NCBI RefSeq assembly: GCF_017745275.1
Contig: NZ_JAGHZS010000003.1
Span: 242,693-306,692, forward strand
Length of the DNA stretch: 64,000 nucleotides
From: Chitinophaga sp.
GTDB taxonomy: Bacteria; Bacteroidota; Bacteroidia; Chitinophagales; Chitinophagaceae
Reading direction: 5' to 3'
Part shown: positions 52,321 through 62,529 of the stretch, in pieces
Position numbering within the stretch: the first letter of the stretch is position 1
Layout: each line of letters opens with the position of its first letter
The notes under the pieces: generated by a model
What the model saw: the letters and a program-made list of their open reading frames with translations, nothing else
What the model was told of the DNA's origin: nothing
Database searches by the model: none
Position numbers and translations under genes: made by a program

Positions 52321-55300
52321 AGTGTTATTTCTCCTCTTGTCCGTGCTATTGCTGGGCGGACAGGTCTTTGCGCAAAGCCGCACTGTAACGGGGAGAGTTA
52401 CCGATGGTAAAGACGGTTCGCCTATACCAGGAGTAACCATTCAGATCAAAGGAACCAACAAGGGCACTGTGTCCACTCCGGATGGTTCTTACAAAATTAC
52501 CGTAGACAACAGCAACGCCGTACTCACCTTCTCCTTTGTAGGATACATGGTGAAAGAACTGCCTGCCAACAAAGAAGTAGTAAACGCCAGCCTGGAAGCC
52601 GACAACAAGCAACTCAGCGAAGTAGTAGTAACCGGTTACACCCAGGTTGACCGTAAAAAGATGGTGAGCTCCATCGCAGAAGTAAGTTCCAAACAAATTG
52701 AGAACGTACCTATGCCGGATGTTAACCAGATCCTGCAGGGACGCGCACCAGGCGTAGTATCTGCTTCCTCCTCCGGACAACCAGGTTCCGTACAGAAAGT
52801 AACCATTCGTGGAGTAGGTTCATTGAGCGCCGGCGCTGGTCCGCTGTACGTAATTGATGGAATCATTGTTAACAATGGCCAGTTCAACTACGATAACCAA
52901 ACACAGAGCAGCGACATCATGGCTAACCTGAACCCTAACGACATCGAAAGCGTGAATGTGTTGAAAGATGCATCTGCTACAGGGTTGTATGGTTCCAGAG
53001 GTAGTAACGGTGTAATCGTTATCACCACTAAAAAAGGTAAAGCGGGTACCTCCAATGTCAACTTCAAAGCACAATATGGCTTCAACTCTCCCAGCTTCGG
53101 CAAATGGAAACAGATGAACGGTCAGCAGGCTTTCAACTACGAGAAAGACATACTACGCTTAAATGGCGTGTCAGAAGCAGATATCAAAGCACAGTATCCG
53201 GATTCTTTACTGAATCATATGTTCGACTGGAGAGATGCTGCCTTCCAGAACGGCCGCACTCAGAATTACCAGATTTCTTCCAGCGGAGGAAACGATAAAA
53301 CCAAGTACTACATTTCCGGTGCTTACTTCAGCCAGGATGGTGCATTGATTTACTCAGGCCTGAAACGTTACTCTGTAGTGTCTAACATTCAACACAAAGT
53401 AAACGATCGCCTGGATATCGGTATGAACCTGAACCTGTCTTACAGCGATGCTAACAACGCAGGCGCAGGTAACCGTTACAGCAGCCCGTTGCTGGCAAGC
53501 TTTGCCAACTCTCCGATGCTGAATCCTTATCAGCCTAACGGTAAGCTATACACCGGCCTGGAAGATGCATGGGCTAACTCCCCTACCGGAGATAACTTCC
53601 TGTACTCCGTTCCACTGAACACCAACAATAACTATAACTTCCGTGGTTTAGGCAAAATGTTCCTGAACTATCGCATATTCGACTGGCTGAAATTCACGCA
53701 GAATATTTCTGCTGATATGATCATGGCCCGTCAGAAATCCTTCCAGGATCCAACTACCGCCGACGCGTTCAACGCAGTGGATAATTCCAAGAGCGGAAGT
53801 ATACTCGAAGGCAGTCAAACCAACAGAACCATTACTTCACAAACTTCCTTATCCGGTAACTTCAATATTGGTGAAAAAAACCAGTTTGATTACCTGGCAT
53901 TAATGGAATATGTGCCTACTCACTTTGATGGCTTCAACGCATCTGGTATTGGTTTGGCAAATGGTAAACTGCGTGTGCTGGATGCTACTTCCACTCCACA
54001 GTCTGTAGCCGGAAATTCTTATGATTACCGTTTTGTGTCTTACCTCGGTCAGTTGAACTATACTTACAACAATAAGTATTACCTGACAGGTTCCATCAGA
54101 AGAGATGGCAGCAGCCGCTTTGGTCCAAACAACAGGTATGGTACCTTCTATGCACTGGGAGCTTCCTGGCGCGTAATTGATGAGGAGTTCATGAAGTCGC
54201 AGCATATTTTCTCCAACCTGAAAATGAGAGCCAGCTATGGTACTTCCGGTAACGCCAACTTCGGTAACTACACCTGGATGCAATTGTACAAATACAATGT
54301 AGGCTACAACGGCGCGCCGGGTGGCTACCTGGATAACCTCGGTAATCCGGACCTGACCTGGGAAAAGAGTACCAATACCAACGTTGGTGTTGATATGGGC
54401 TTCCTGAAAGACAGGCTCACCGTTTCTGTTGATCTTTACAATAAGAAAAGCACCGGCCTGTTGATGAATGTTCCCGTTCCTCCTTCCATTGGTAAGGATT
54501 CCAGACCAGCTAACGTAGGTACTATCCGGAACCGTGGTATTGAAGCCACTGTATCTTCTGTGAACATTCAATCTAAAGAAGTAACCTGGACTACCGATGT
54601 TACCTTTGCACTGAACCGTAACAAGGTGCTGCAACTGAACAACCACGAGCCTATCAACAACTTTGAAGATTTTGAAGGTACCGTATATACCAATACTATT
54701 TTGAAAGAAGGGTTGCCAGCATATACCTGGTACCTGAGAGAATGGGCGGGTGTAGATCCTGCAACCGGTGATCCGCTGTGGTATACTGCTGATGGTAAAA
54801 CCACCAACAATATCAACAAGGCTAACTACAGAACTTTTGGTAACACTATGCCTAAGTTTACCATGGGCTTCAACAATACCGTTAACTATAAAGGATTCTC
54901 CCTGTCTGCATTCTTCTATGTAAACCAGGGTAACGAAATCTTCAATGGTACCAAAAGATATGGAGACGCAGATGGTAGCCGCTTTGGCTGGAACTACAAC
55001 GTAGAAGCCGGCCAGAACTACTGGACTACAGCCGGTCAGAAAGCAGACCGTCCTAAACCGGTGATTGGTGGTAATAAATCTTCCAATGGCTCTTCTACCC
55101 GCTACCTAGAAGATGGTTCTTACATCAGGCTCCGTAACGTAACATTAGGCTACAACCTGCCTGCCAATATGTTAAAAGCAGCTAAAATACAGGGTGTGCG
55201 CGTGTATGTTCAGGGCGCTAACCTGTGGACAATTACTAACTACTCTGGTGTAGATCCGGAAATCGGTTATGATGGATTTGAGTTCTTCAAATACCCGGTT

Positions 55301-55339
55301 AACAAGAGCGTGAGCTTTGGAGTAGATATCACATTGTAA
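52313..55339 (+). CDS. SusC/RagA-type TonB-linked outer-membrane protein
   Basis: About 1008 residues. A signal peptide (MRKVLFLLLSVLLLGGQVFA) precedes a carboxypeptidase D regulatory-like domain (TGRVTDGKDGSPIPGVTIQI), a TonB box region near SEVVVTGY, the plug (APGVVSASSSGQPGSVQKVTIRG; DIESVNVLKDASATGLYGSRGSNGVIVITTKKG, quoted to mark its end) and a 22-strand-type barrel. It imports oligomeric nutrients with its SusD partner. The start at 52313 is preferred over 52307 because the other two SusC genes start in the same GCTTATGA context. Confidence 0.95.
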   Translation: MRKVLFLLLSVLLLGGQVFAQSRTVTGRVTDGKDGSPIPGVTIQIKGTNKGTVSTPDGSYKITVDNSNAVLTFSFVGYMVKELPANKEVVNASLEADNKQLSEVVVTGYTQVDRKKMVSSIAEVSSKQIENVPMPDVNQILQGRAPGVVSASSSGQPGSVQKVTIRGVGSLSAGAGPLYVIDGIIVNNGQFNYDNQTQSSDIMANLNPNDIESVNVLKDASATGLYGSRGSNGVIVITTKKGKAGTSNVNFKAQYGFNSPSFGKWKQMNGQQAFNYEKDILRLNGVSEADIKAQYPDSLLNHMFDWRDAAFQNGRTQNYQISSSGGNDKTKYYISGAYFSQDGALIYSGLKRYSVVSNIQHKVNDRLDIGMNLNLSYSDANNAGAGNRYSSPLLASFANSPMLNPYQPNGKLYTGLEDAWANSPTGDNFLYSVPLNTNNNYNFRGLGKMFLNYRIFDWLKFTQNISADMIMARQKSFQDPTTADAFNAVDNSKSGSILEGSQTNRTITSQTSLSGNFNIGEKNQFDYLALMEYVPTHFDGFNASGIGLANGKLRVLDATSTPQSVAGNSYDYRFVSYLGQLNYTYNNKYYLTGSIRRDGSSRFGPNNRYGTFYALGASWRVIDEEFMKSQHIFSNLKMRASYGTSGNANFGNYTWMQLYKYNVGYNGAPGGYLDNLGNPDLTWEKSTNTNVGVDMGFLKDRLTVSVDLYNKKSTGLLMNVPVPPSIGKDSRPANVGTIRNRGIEATVSSVNIQSKEVTWTTDVTFALNRNKVLQLNNHEPINNFEDFEGTVYTNTILKEGLPAYTWYLREWAGVDPATGDPLWYTADGKTTNNINKANYRTFGNTMPKFTMGFNNTVNYKGFSLSAFFYVNQGNEIFNGTKRYGDADGSRFGWNYNVEAGQNYWTTAGQKADRPKPVIGGNKSSNGSSTRYLEDGSYIRLRNVTLGYNLPANMLKAAKIQGVRVYVQGANLWTITNYSGVDPEIGYDGFEFFKYPVNKSVSFGVDITL

Positions 55340-55358
55340 TTTTAAAAGGATAATCAGC

Positions 55359-56762
55359 ATGAAAAAATATATCATAGGCATATTTGCGGCAGCTACCCTG
55401 TTACAGGCATGTTCCGGTAAATTGGATCTGAAGCCAAGTAACTCGCTGCCAATAGAAGACGCATTGGGAGATTTGCCGGCAATACAATCTGCTTTGGCTG
55501 GTACTTACGATGCATTGCAGCAGAAAGAATACTACGGTCGTAACTATTGGTTGATGACCGAATTGAGCGGTGATAACGTATACCTGGCAGCTAAAAACAG
55601 TAACCGTTTTATATCCAGTTTTAAGCGCGAATACAACGTACAGGATGCAGATGTAGCAGACTTCTGGAAAACGGCCTATAAATCTATCCTGGGGGCTAAT
55701 AACATCATCAATAGTGTAGATGCTGTTGAGGGTGACCAGGAAAAGAAAAACGTGGCAAAAGGGGAAGCATTATTCATCCGTGCACTGGCTTATTCAGACC
55801 TGGTAAATATGTTTGCGAAACCTTATCGCAACACTAATGGCAGCCAGCCTGGTGTACCGGTTAACTTGAAATTTGAGCTCGTAAAAACACCACGTAGTTC
55901 TGTAGCTGATGTATACACCAGGATTATTACTGACCTGACAGAAGCTAAAAAATTGCTGGTAAATGTAGGTGCAGACACTAAGTACCACGCCAGCCAGTAT
56001 GCAGCATCTGCATTGTTGGCAAGAGTATATTTAGCTAAAGGAGATGATCAGGCGGCTATTGATGAAGCTACAAAAGTAATCAACGGAGGCTTCTCATTAG
56101 TACCGGCAAATGCCATCCCTACATTTTATAATGCACCTGGCAGTTCCGAAGAAATTTTTACACTCAGATTTGTGGGAACAGCGGAAGACCTGGGATCCGA
56201 TAACATTGGTATGATGTATCTGAAACCTGGTTATGGCGATGTACGTGTATCTCCAGACCTGTACAATACCTTTACCGCTACCGATGTACGGGAAAAGCTG
56301 ATCGGTATTTTTTCAGACGGTAGCACTGGCGAAAGAACTAACCTGAAATTTGCGGGGCAGGAAAGTATTGCCGGTATGCACAGCCCTAAGCTGTTGCGCC
56401 TGGCTGAAATGTACCTGATTCGTGCAGAAGCATATGCACACCTGCATCAATCCGCTAATGCCATCAGCGATCTGAACACCCTGAGAGCACAAAGAGGTCT
56501 GACTCCATTAGCCGGTGTTGCAGATGGTGATGTGTTGGATAACGTGCTGACTGAAAGCAGAAAAGAATTCATGTTTGAAGGTCATCGTTATTTCGATCTC
56601 CTGAGAAATGGTAAAGATGTGGTGCGTAATTTCTGTCACAGCACATTGGAAATAGCAGCGCCTTGTACTATTGGAGCTACTTCTCCGATTGCTATCTGTC
56701 CTATTCCCCAGGTGGAATTGAATACTAATCCAATTGAACAGAATCCTGGTTATGGCCAATAA
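55359..56762 (+). CDS. SusD/RagB-type surface lipoprotein
   Basis: The 467 residues match the RagB/SusD family. A signal peptide ends in the lipobox LQAC; four TPR-like helical pairs follow (DFWKTAYKSILGANNIINSVDAV; KGEALFIRALAYSDLVNMFAKPY) and the C-terminal SusD domain carries RLAEMYLIRAEAYAHLHQ and ESRKEFMFEGHRYFDLLRNGK. It ends in the typical PNPGYGQ-like EQNPGYGQ. It is the lid and binding partner of the preceding SusC (19 nt gap). The ligand is unknown. Confidence 0.94.
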   Translation: MKKYIIGIFAAATLLQACSGKLDLKPSNSLPIEDALGDLPAIQSALAGTYDALQQKEYYGRNYWLMTELSGDNVYLAAKNSNRFISSFKREYNVQDADVADFWKTAYKSILGANNIINSVDAVEGDQEKKNVAKGEALFIRALAYSDLVNMFAKPYRNTNGSQPGVPVNLKFELVKTPRSSVADVYTRIITDLTEAKKLLVNVGADTKYHASQYAASALLARVYLAKGDDQAAIDEATKVINGGFSLVPANAIPTFYNAPGSSEEIFTLRFVGTAEDLGSDNIGMMYLKPGYGDVRVSPDLYNTFTATDVREKLIGIFSDGSTGERTNLKFAGQESIAGMHSPKLLRLAEMYLIRAEAYAHLHQSANAISDLNTLRAQRGLTPLAGVADGDVLDNVLTESRKEFMFEGHRYFDLLRNGKDVVRNFCHSTLEIAAPCTIGATSPIAICPIPQVELNTNPIEQNPGYGQ

Positions 56763-57065
56763 ATAATTGATGTTTTTGCAAATGAAAGGAGGATGCCGTT
56801 AGGTATCCTCCTTTTTTTATAGGTTAAATTTACATATTGTAAATAAAATATGTGTGTGAAATATATGTAATCATTCTTATCATCTCATTCAACTTTTCCA
56901 AATAATCACGTGTTATCACCTTTACTTAGTAAGTATCTATATACTGTTATATGCAGCTATTGTTTTAATAGCTGATTGTATTTTATGTGTTGACTTCATG
57001 TACTACTATATTCTTTATAACTAAAAATCGTTAACTGCTTTCTTGTCAATCAAAATAAACCGCTT
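56763..57065. other. Intergenic region between SusD and the second SusC gene
   Basis: Holds the SusD terminator and an AT-rich leader ending in CGCTTATGAAAAAA at the next start. Nothing else was recognised. Confidence 0.5.
56785..56818 (+). terminator. Intrinsic terminator after the first SusD gene
   Basis: AAAGGAGGAT pairs with ATCCTCCTTT around a 10-nt loop, followed by TTTTTAT. Confidence 0.75.
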
Positions 57066-60000
57066 ATGAAAAAAGAGCTACTTCTATGGCTGCTTTTGTG
57101 TACTGGCGTTCTCAACGTATTTGCACAAACGCGATCGATCACTGGAAGGGTTACTGACGCAAAAGACGGCTCCGCGCTGCCTGGGGTAACAGTTGTGGTA
57201 AAAGGCACCACCAAAGGTGTTTTTACCGCCGGTGACGGTACTTATAAAATTGCTGCTGATAATGGGGCTGCATTGGTTTTTTCATTCGTAGGATACCTAA
57301 CTAAAGAATCGCTGGTTGGATCGAACAATGTGATTGATATCACATTGGAAGCCGACAAAAAGCAACTGGGTGAAATTGTAGTCACTGCCGTAGGTATTAA
57401 GAGAGATGAAAAGGCATTAGGGTATTCTCTCACGCAGGTAAAGCCAGATCAGATTCTACAAAAGTCGGAGCCAGATATGTTAAAGGGCTTGCAGGGTAAA
57501 GTGGCTGGGGTGGATATCCGGAGCTCTCAGGGTACACCAGGCGCTGCCACCCGCATCAACATCCGCGGTAATACTTCTTTCTTTGGAAAAAATGAGCCGC
57601 TGATAGTGGTGGATGGTATTCCATATAACAACGACCAGGTAACAACCTCCGCACAAACTTCCGGCGGTGGTGCTTATTCCAGTGGATTGTCTTCTCTTGA
57701 TCCTAACGACATTGCCTCTATGAACGTGCTGAAAGGAGCTGCTGCGGCTGCTTTGTACGGATCAAGAGCCTCCAATGGCGCTATTGTAATTACTACTAAA
57801 TCCGGTAGTGCCGGCAGAACCAAAAAAGGATTGGAAGTTTCTTACAGCTCTTCGCTGGCATTTGAAAAAGTGGCGGGCTTACCCGATTATCAAAATGATT
57901 ATGGCGCCGGATCTTCTTTTAAATATTCCAATGCCAATGGCTCCTGGGGACCAAAGTTTGGTACACGGGATTCTATCCCTGCGTGGCCTGACTACCTGGG
58001 CGCCTATCCGGAATTATTTTCTTCTACCGGACAAACACCTTATAGAGCCTATCCTAATAACGTAAAAGATTTGTTCAGAACAGGAACGATGTTTGAAAAT
58101 TCTGTTTCTGCTAATGGAGGCACAGAAAAAAGTTCCCTGAGTATAACTGCTTCTTACCTGAGCCAGGATGGATATGTTCCCCGCTCCAGCTTCAACAGGG
58201 GTAGTTTGAGTTTGGGTGGACAAACCAAACTTGATATGGGTTTAACAATCAGTGCACAATTTTCTTATTCCCGCAGTAACCAGGTAGGTAGCCCGTTTGG
58301 TGAAAACCAGGTGGATGGCGCTGCCTCCTCTTTTGCCAGAAACCTCTTCCTGGCCAGGAACTGGAATATTGCCGGACTACCCGACCATGATGCCAATGAC
58401 CGTTCTATCACTCCTATCGGCACCCAATTCGATAACCCGCTATGGTCATTCCGGCACAATACCATCACTACTAATACCGACCGGTATGTAGCAGGTATTA
58501 AGTTTGGTTATACGGTAGCCGATTGGTTAGCACTTTCCTACCAGATAGGAACCAATACCAACAACCTTTTCAGACGCGAAATAACCGACATCGGATCACG
58601 TGCTGCGGAAGGGTTGGGTAGAATAATAGAAGATAATTACCAGTACCAGGAAATAGAATCCAACCTCATTGGTACCATCACACCTAAGTTCAGAAACCAG
58701 GACTTCGATTTCAAAGCCATTGTTGGCCATAACGTAAACCAACGTACTTCTCGTGATAGATTATTCCTGGGAAATGAAATTGTATCACCAGGTGTTTATA
58801 CACTGGATAATACCAAAACGGTGTTACCTAACGGAGGGCTGTATTCTCAAAGAAGACTATGGGGTATCTTTGCAGACCTTGAATTTGCGTACAAAAACTG
58901 GGCGTTCCTTTCTGTTACAGGGAGAAATGACTGGTCTTCCACACTCCCATCTAATAACAGAAGTTATTTCTACCCAAGTGTATCAGGATCGTTTGTATTT
59001 ACACAGGCGTTTGACTTAAAAAGCAATGTGCTCACCTTTGGTAAAATCCGCGCCAGTTGGGCAAAAGTAGGTAGAGACGCTGATCCGTATTCACTACAGA
59101 ATATTTTCCGGTTGAACAGCCCTATCACGGGCGTTTCGGGGGTAATTCAATCACCTACTGCCAATAACCCTAACCTCAAACCTGAGTTCACAAGAGACGT
59201 GGAAGTAGGAACAACACTCGAATTTTTTGAAAGAAGAATCGCGTTGGATTTCGCCTGGTATAGCAGGAAATCTTCTAACCAGATTGCTCCTATCACCCTG
59301 CCAGGTTCTTCCGGATTTACACAGTTCTATGAAAACTTCGGGGAAATATCCAATAAGGGTATAGAAGTGGATTTGAATGTAGTACCTGTAAGAACGAAAG
59401 ATTTCACCTGGACCATACACTGGGTATTCACTAAAAACAAAAGTGAAGTGGTATCGCTTTTACCAGGTGTAGAAAGAATCCCGTTGTTTAATGTACTCAA
59501 TACCATATCTCCCTACCTGGAGCCAGGAAAGCCTTTCGGCTACCTGAGAGGAACGGTGGATTACCGCGATGATCAGGGAAACCTGCTGATCAACCCAAAA
59601 ACAGGTTTATTGATCAGGAATCCTGAACAAGCTATGATTGGAGATCCTAACCCGGACTTCAAAACAGGGGTTAATATGGGTTTCAACTATAAAGGTATTT
59701 TCCTGAACGCCTTGTTTGATCTGACCAAAGGAGGTGATATGTATTCTGTAACCACCACTAGCTTGATGGGCCGCGGTGTAACCAAGGATACGAAAGACCG
59801 CGAAGCAGGTTATGTAATACCAGGTTTCTATGGAGATGCGAATACGGGTAAGCCTATCCTGGATAGTAAAGGAGAGAAAATACCCAATACCACCAGCATC
59901 AGTTTGCGTGAAATGTATTTTGGAGAATCATTTGCGATTAACGCAGCTACCGAGTGGAATGTATTTGATGCTACCGTATATACTTTCCGTGAATTGACAG

Positions 60001-60224
60001 TAGGTTATGATCTTCCGAAAAACTGGTTTAACAAAACACCGATTGGTGGTATAACGGTTACTTTAACAGGAAGGAATTTATGGTACGTAGCGCCTAATTT
60101 TCCAAAGTACACCAACTTCAATCCGGAAACCAACAGCTTTGGTAATACCACCACCCAGGGAATTGAATTATCCAGTGCACCTACCACCCGTAGGTATGGT
60201 ATTAACCTGAAAGTGAATTTCTAA
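57066..60224 (+). CDS. SusC/RagA-type TonB-linked outer-membrane protein
   Basis: The 1052 residues begin with a signal peptide (MKKELLLWLLLCTGVLNVFA) and the CarboxypepD_reg-like domain (ITGRVTDAKDGSALPGVTVVV). The plug includes QGKVAGVDIRSSQGTPGAATRINIRG and MNVLKGAAAAALYGSRASNGAIVITTKSG, and the barrel ends in LKVNF with a terminal aromatic. It belongs to the SusC subtype with VVTAVGIKRDEKALGYS after the TonB-box region. It is followed 26 nt later by its own SusD-type partner. Confidence 0.95.
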   Translation: MKKELLLWLLLCTGVLNVFAQTRSITGRVTDAKDGSALPGVTVVVKGTTKGVFTAGDGTYKIAADNGAALVFSFVGYLTKESLVGSNNVIDITLEADKKQLGEIVVTAVGIKRDEKALGYSLTQVKPDQILQKSEPDMLKGLQGKVAGVDIRSSQGTPGAATRINIRGNTSFFGKNEPLIVVDGIPYNNDQVTTSAQTSGGGAYSSGLSSLDPNDIASMNVLKGAAAAALYGSRASNGAIVITTKSGSAGRTKKGLEVSYSSSLAFEKVAGLPDYQNDYGAGSSFKYSNANGSWGPKFGTRDSIPAWPDYLGAYPELFSSTGQTPYRAYPNNVKDLFRTGTMFENSVSANGGTEKSSLSITASYLSQDGYVPRSSFNRGSLSLGGQTKLDMGLTISAQFSYSRSNQVGSPFGENQVDGAASSFARNLFLARNWNIAGLPDHDANDRSITPIGTQFDNPLWSFRHNTITTNTDRYVAGIKFGYTVADWLALSYQIGTNTNNLFRREITDIGSRAAEGLGRIIEDNYQYQEIESNLIGTITPKFRNQDFDFKAIVGHNVNQRTSRDRLFLGNEIVSPGVYTLDNTKTVLPNGGLYSQRRLWGIFADLEFAYKNWAFLSVTGRNDWSSTLPSNNRSYFYPSVSGSFVFTQAFDLKSNVLTFGKIRASWAKVGRDADPYSLQNIFRLNSPITGVSGVIQSPTANNPNLKPEFTRDVEVGTTLEFFERRIALDFAWYSRKSSNQIAPITLPGSSGFTQFYENFGEISNKGIEVDLNVVPVRTKDFTWTIHWVFTKNKSEVVSLLPGVERIPLFNVLNTISPYLEPGKPFGYLRGTVDYRDDQGNLLINPKTGLLIRNPEQAMIGDPNPDFKTGVNMGFNYKGIFLNALFDLTKGGDMYSVTTTSLMGRGVTKDTKDREAGYVIPGFYGDANTGKPILDSKGEKIPNTTSISLREMYFGESFAINAATEWNVFDATVYTFRELTVGYDLPKNWFNKTPIGGITVTLTGRNLWYVAPNFPKYTNFNPETNSFGNTTTQGIELSSAPTTRRYGINLKVNF

Positions 60225-60250
60225 TTATCAACAAGTCAAAACCGGAATTT

Positions 60251-61990
60251 ATGAAAAGATCGATATATGTGTTTTTAGGGACGTTGATATTATTGACGGC
60301 GTGCACTAAAAACTTCCTGGATATAAACAAAGATCCCAACTACGCTGCCAAAACATCGGAAAATCGTTTGCTAACAGCAGCAGAGCAGGGACTCTCCTAC
60401 GCATTGGGATTTACCAATGACAACAGAGGCGCAAGAGGATTAACAGAGGTACTGTCGGTATACATGCACCAGGTGGTAGTAAGAGAAGATCCTGATCAAT
60501 ATGGTTCTGATGGAAATGATATTAACCTTACGGGCTCCTGGACCGATATGTACAGCAGCTCACAGGCACAGGTTGGGTCTGATGTATTGGGTACTTTGCA
60601 GAATGTGGAAACCATTATTTCCCAGGGAACAGCCAATGGAAATATGGTGTACGTAGGGATCGCAAAAATTATGAAGGCATATGCGATCAGTCAGTTTGTA
60701 GATGCTTTTGCAGATGTACCTTTTTCAGAAGCGAATCAATTTTTGGTAAATGGTGTGCCTAATGGTATCCGGTATCCTAAATATGATAAAGGAGCAGATA
60801 TCTATCCTAAATTATTTGCATTACTGGATGAGGGTATCGCTAATTTAAAGGTGAGTGCTCCCAACCTGCTTACGCCTGCCGGTGATGATCTTTTCTATGG
60901 TGGAGATGTAGATAAGTGGGCTAATCTGGCCCGTACTATCAAGCTCAAATTGTATAACCAGGTAAGGTTAGTACAGAATGTTTCTACGCAGGTGGCTGCA
61001 TTGGAAGCAGAAAATAAAATGATCAGTAAAACAGCAGAAGGTTTTATGTTTTACTACGGCAGAAGTACTACTCCGGATGACCGTAATCCCGGCTATAACG
61101 ATTACTTTGCCACCCAGCGTTCTCACTACATGAGTCCCTGGTTTTATGAAATATTAAGAGGGTATAATAAGAATATTTTTACCAACAACAGGGACCCGAG
61201 AATTCCATATTATTTCTATGAGCAGTTACATTATAACGATGCAGCAGAAAATGCTACAGATTATCGGGATAGTGGATTTGTAGCCATTGCTTTTGGATCT
61301 GTGGGTGTAAATCGAAATTTCGGACAGGATGGATCCCTGACTATATTTGGGATTTATCCGGTAGGGGGAAGATATCAGGCAGTAGACGATACCGCCAGTA
61401 TTGATGCCTCTATGGCAACCGGTGCGGCTCCATTCAGAATGCTGACTTATGCAGACCGGCTTTACATTGAAGCGGAGTTGATGTCGGCAGGTGTGTTGGC
61501 CGGCGATGCAAGAGCGAGACTGGTAGAAGCGATGGCAGAGTCATTTAAGCAAGTGGATTATGTAGTAACGCTGGCATCCAAACAACAGGGAGTACCGGTG
61601 ATTGCAGGAAGCGCTGATGAAGCGGCTTATACAGCAAAGGTGCTGGCTGAATATGATGCAGGTACGGCGGCAAAAAAACTGGAAATCATTATGACTCAGA
61701 AATGGATTCAAAGTTTTGGCAGCAGTGTTGATCAGTATACGGATTATAGAAGAACCGGTTATCCTGTTCTTTTCGATCCCAGAAATCCGCAAATGGCGCC
61801 TGGAGGATTCTTCCAGCCGCCTTTAAAAGGTGATCCTACTATTTCCGGAAATCAGCCGGCAGTACCGGTAACGTTGAGTGTTAATTACCCGCTGTCGTTG
61901 CCATGGAGTAGTTTGGATCTGAACGTAAATAAAAATGCACCGAAACAGAAAATACCATCTAATTACCCGGTGTTCTGGGATAAGAATTGA
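60251..61990 (+). CDS. SusD-like lipoprotein (SusD_2/RagB-type nutrient binder)
   Basis: The 579 residues match the second SusD-like subfamily (SusD/RagB nutrient-binding lipoprotein, DUF4466-like). A signal peptide ends in LTAC. Helical repeats include YVGIAKIMKAYAISQFVDAFADVPFSEA and YPKLFALLDEGIANLK; a later ALYRTIKLKLYNQVRL-like stretch (NLARTIKLKLYNQVRL) and IMTQKWIQSFGSSVDQYTDYRRTGYP are characteristic. It is longer than classical SusD and lies 26 nt after its SusC. Confidence 0.9.
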   Translation: MKRSIYVFLGTLILLTACTKNFLDINKDPNYAAKTSENRLLTAAEQGLSYALGFTNDNRGARGLTEVLSVYMHQVVVREDPDQYGSDGNDINLTGSWTDMYSSSQAQVGSDVLGTLQNVETIISQGTANGNMVYVGIAKIMKAYAISQFVDAFADVPFSEANQFLVNGVPNGIRYPKYDKGADIYPKLFALLDEGIANLKVSAPNLLTPAGDDLFYGGDVDKWANLARTIKLKLYNQVRLVQNVSTQVAALEAENKMISKTAEGFMFYYGRSTTPDDRNPGYNDYFATQRSHYMSPWFYEILRGYNKNIFTNNRDPRIPYYFYEQLHYNDAAENATDYRDSGFVAIAFGSVGVNRNFGQDGSLTIFGIYPVGGRYQAVDDTASIDASMATGAAPFRMLTYADRLYIEAELMSAGVLAGDARARLVEAMAESFKQVDYVVTLASKQQGVPVIAGSADEAAYTAKVLAEYDAGTAAKKLEIIMTQKWIQSFGSSVDQYTDYRRTGYPVLFDPRNPQMAPGGFFQPPLKGDPTISGNQPAVPVTLSVNYPLSLPWSSLDLNVNKNAPKQKIPSNYPVFWDKN

Positions 61991-62013
61991 TTGTTGTCGA
62001 AAAAAATTATGCT

Positions 62014-62529
62014 ATGAATAAAGTAACAGCTTTTATTATAACAACGTTGCTTACCGGAATAATAATGACCGGATGCAAGAAAGATCAGAATCCGCGGCTG
62101 CCTGATGATACAAAAAGCGCGGCCCTTCCTTTGGTTAAAGCAGATAAAGGATCCAGTACTACGATTAGTGATATTGCTACTTTTCAGGGCAAATTCAGTG
62201 TAGGACTTTATTTCGCTGATAAGGAGCAGCCGAAGAAAATGGATGTGGTAGTAGCATTGAATAAAGTATATACAAATGTAAAAGTGTTGAAGGCAGATGT
62301 AACTACCTACCCTACTTCTTTTACCGTAACTGCACAGCAACTGGCCGACTTGTTTGGCGCTAAGGCAGATACGCTGCCCAATGGTACCACGTTTGAAATA
62401 GGCGCTAATGTGTTCATGAGTAATGGGCTGATGGTACCGATATTTAATCCATATGGTTCCTCCTATGGTCCGGATGCGAGTAGCTATACCGGCTCCAGTT
62501 TAAAGGTGACATATAAGATTGACAGATAA
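62014..62529 (+). CDS. Small lipoprotein following a SusCD pair
   Basis: The ATG at 62014 gives 171 residues with a lipobox-type signal (MNKVTAFIITTLLTGIIMTGC). The mature part has beta-strand patterns (GKFSVGLYFADKEQPKKMDVVVALNK) and a C-terminal SSYTGSSLKVTYKIDR. I do not recognise a named family; position 23 nt after the SusD stop suggests an accessory substrate-binding surface lipoprotein, comparable in context only to SusE/SusF. A longer reading from 61987 overlaps susD and is rejected. Confidence 0.7.
   Translation: MNKVTAFIITTLLTGIIMTGCKKDQNPRLPDDTKSAALPLVKADKGSSTTISDIATFQGKFSVGLYFADKEQPKKMDVVVALNKVYTNVKVLKADVTTYPTSFTVTAQQLADLFGAKADTLPNGTTFEIGANVFMSNGLMVPIFNPYGSSYGPDASSYTGSSLKVTYKIDR

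Noticed and set aside
53900..54646. 248-codon minus-strand frame inside the first SusC gene
   Set aside because: It is fully antisense to a strongly conserved porin, has no recognisable domain and no promoter.
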